From positions 1 to 40,121 of the forward strand of contig JAZQOM010000058.1 in NCBI GenBank assembly GCA_045627885.1: a stretch of DNA of 40,121 bases, read 5' to 3'. Numbering within the stretch: position 1 is the stretch's first letter; each line of letters starts with the position of its first letter. The position numbers and the translations under genes are program-made. The notes beneath the pieces are model-generated. The model was not told the origin of the DNA and made no database searches. It was given only the letters and a program-made list of their open reading frames with translations. The stretch is from CALCTE01 sp045627885. Its GTDB lineage: Bacteria; Bacillota; Clostridia; Oscillospirales; CAG-272. Positions 40,054 to 40,121 of the stretch are shown here, piece after piece.

Positions 40054-40121
40054 ATTGCCTTTTTCCGTTCTTTTCCTCTGTCGTACATTTGTACGCCGAC
40101 GAAGAAAAGAACGAAAAATAT
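40041..40121 (-). CDS. Possible C terminus of a membrane protein, cut by the right window edge
   Basis: The minus strand is open from the window edge to TAA at 40043-40041. It encodes a hydrophobic run (IFFVLFFVGV) followed by a basic tail (QMYDRGKERKKAIMTG), the look of a last membrane helix with a cytoplasmic end. The same bases form most of a long imperfect inverted repeat (40060-40118), so the protein-like appearance may be a by-product of that structure. The family is not recognised. Confidence 0.35.
   Translation of the reverse strand: MFFVLFFVGVQMYDRGKERKKAIMTG
40060..40118. repeat. Long imperfect inverted repeat at the right edge
   Basis: TTTTTC (40060-40065) with GAAAAA (40113-40118), then after a bulged C, GTTCTTTTC (40067-40075) with GAAAAGAAC (40104-40112), and an inner CGTAC/GTACG stem around ATTT (40082-40095). 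Fifteen outer and five inner pairs. It could be a hairpin RNA or the end of a small repeat element; only one copy is in the window. Confidence 0.6.

Noticed and set aside
1..40121. CRISPR arrays, insertion sequences, tRNA or rRNA genes, replication origin
   Set aside because: No regularly spaced direct repeats, transposase genes, cloverleaf sequences other than the tmRNA ends, or DnaA-box clusters were seen on reading both strands.

Overview
The window looks like chromosome of a spore-forming, low-GC Clostridia member, probably a gut Oscillospiraceae/Ruminococcaceae relative. The reasons are A/T-rich consensus sigma-A promoters, GGAGG ribosome binding sites, many TTG/GTG starts, a split transketolase, the sporulation genes spoIIID, ytfJ (GerW family), cwlD-like and dacB-like, and the Gram-positive division block sepF-ylmH-divIVA. 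Taxonomy is inference. Almost all of the DNA is conserved core genome; only the extreme left edge looks mobile.

Layout. (1) 1-341: phage debris (end of a minor head protein gene on the minus strand, abutting a plus-strand charged tail) lying on the 3' side of ssrA, a classic integration site. (2) 440-1280: ssrA (tmRNA) and smpB, both minus strand. (3) 1416-8887: a purine-salvage block. A guanine riboswitch controls xpt, followed by a BMP-type nucleoside ABC importer (binding lipoprotein, double ATPase, two permeases), then guaB with its own promoter. The IMP dehydrogenase is of the Tritrichomonas foetus type. (4) 8886-13636, minus: an aminopeptidase-SDR-EamA exporter operon, upp, and dapA. 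(5) 13748-22798, plus: one long run queA-miaA-membrane fusion protein-yggS-sepF-ylmH-divIVA-lspA-rluD-split transketolase, mostly overlapping or separated by a few bases. (6) 22803-24613, minus: rsgA behind a structured leader, and an MBL-fold hydrolase. (7) 24709-29502, plus: a second RluA-type synthase, an unknown four-helix membrane protein, a CwlD-like amidase, radA, and a Xer recombinase. (8) 29504-38676, minus: a nine-gene run lon-engB-M50 protease-scpA-scpB-ytfJ-dacB-rluB-ruvX, then a ribokinase with its own promoter, then spoIIID. (9) 38769-39931, plus: an FkbM-family methyltransferase divergent from lon. (10) 39910-40121: hairpins and the possible end of another minus-strand gene.

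The most unusual element is upstream of rsgA (about 23828-24002). A perfect TTGACA-17-TATAAT promoter drives a ~140-nt RNA with a 19-codon ORF, mutually exclusive stems over its ribosome binding site, a potential H-type pseudoknot at its stop codon and an intrinsic terminator 27 nt before the rsgA start. It could be a ribosome-sensing leader or an independent small RNA/peptide gene. A second notable element is a perfect 19-bp inverted repeat that buries the spoIIID ribosome binding site. No CRISPR array, insertion sequence, tRNA or rRNA was seen. No stretch over 300 bases lacks features; the longest non-coding one (1281-1626) holds two promoters, the riboswitch and two terminators.
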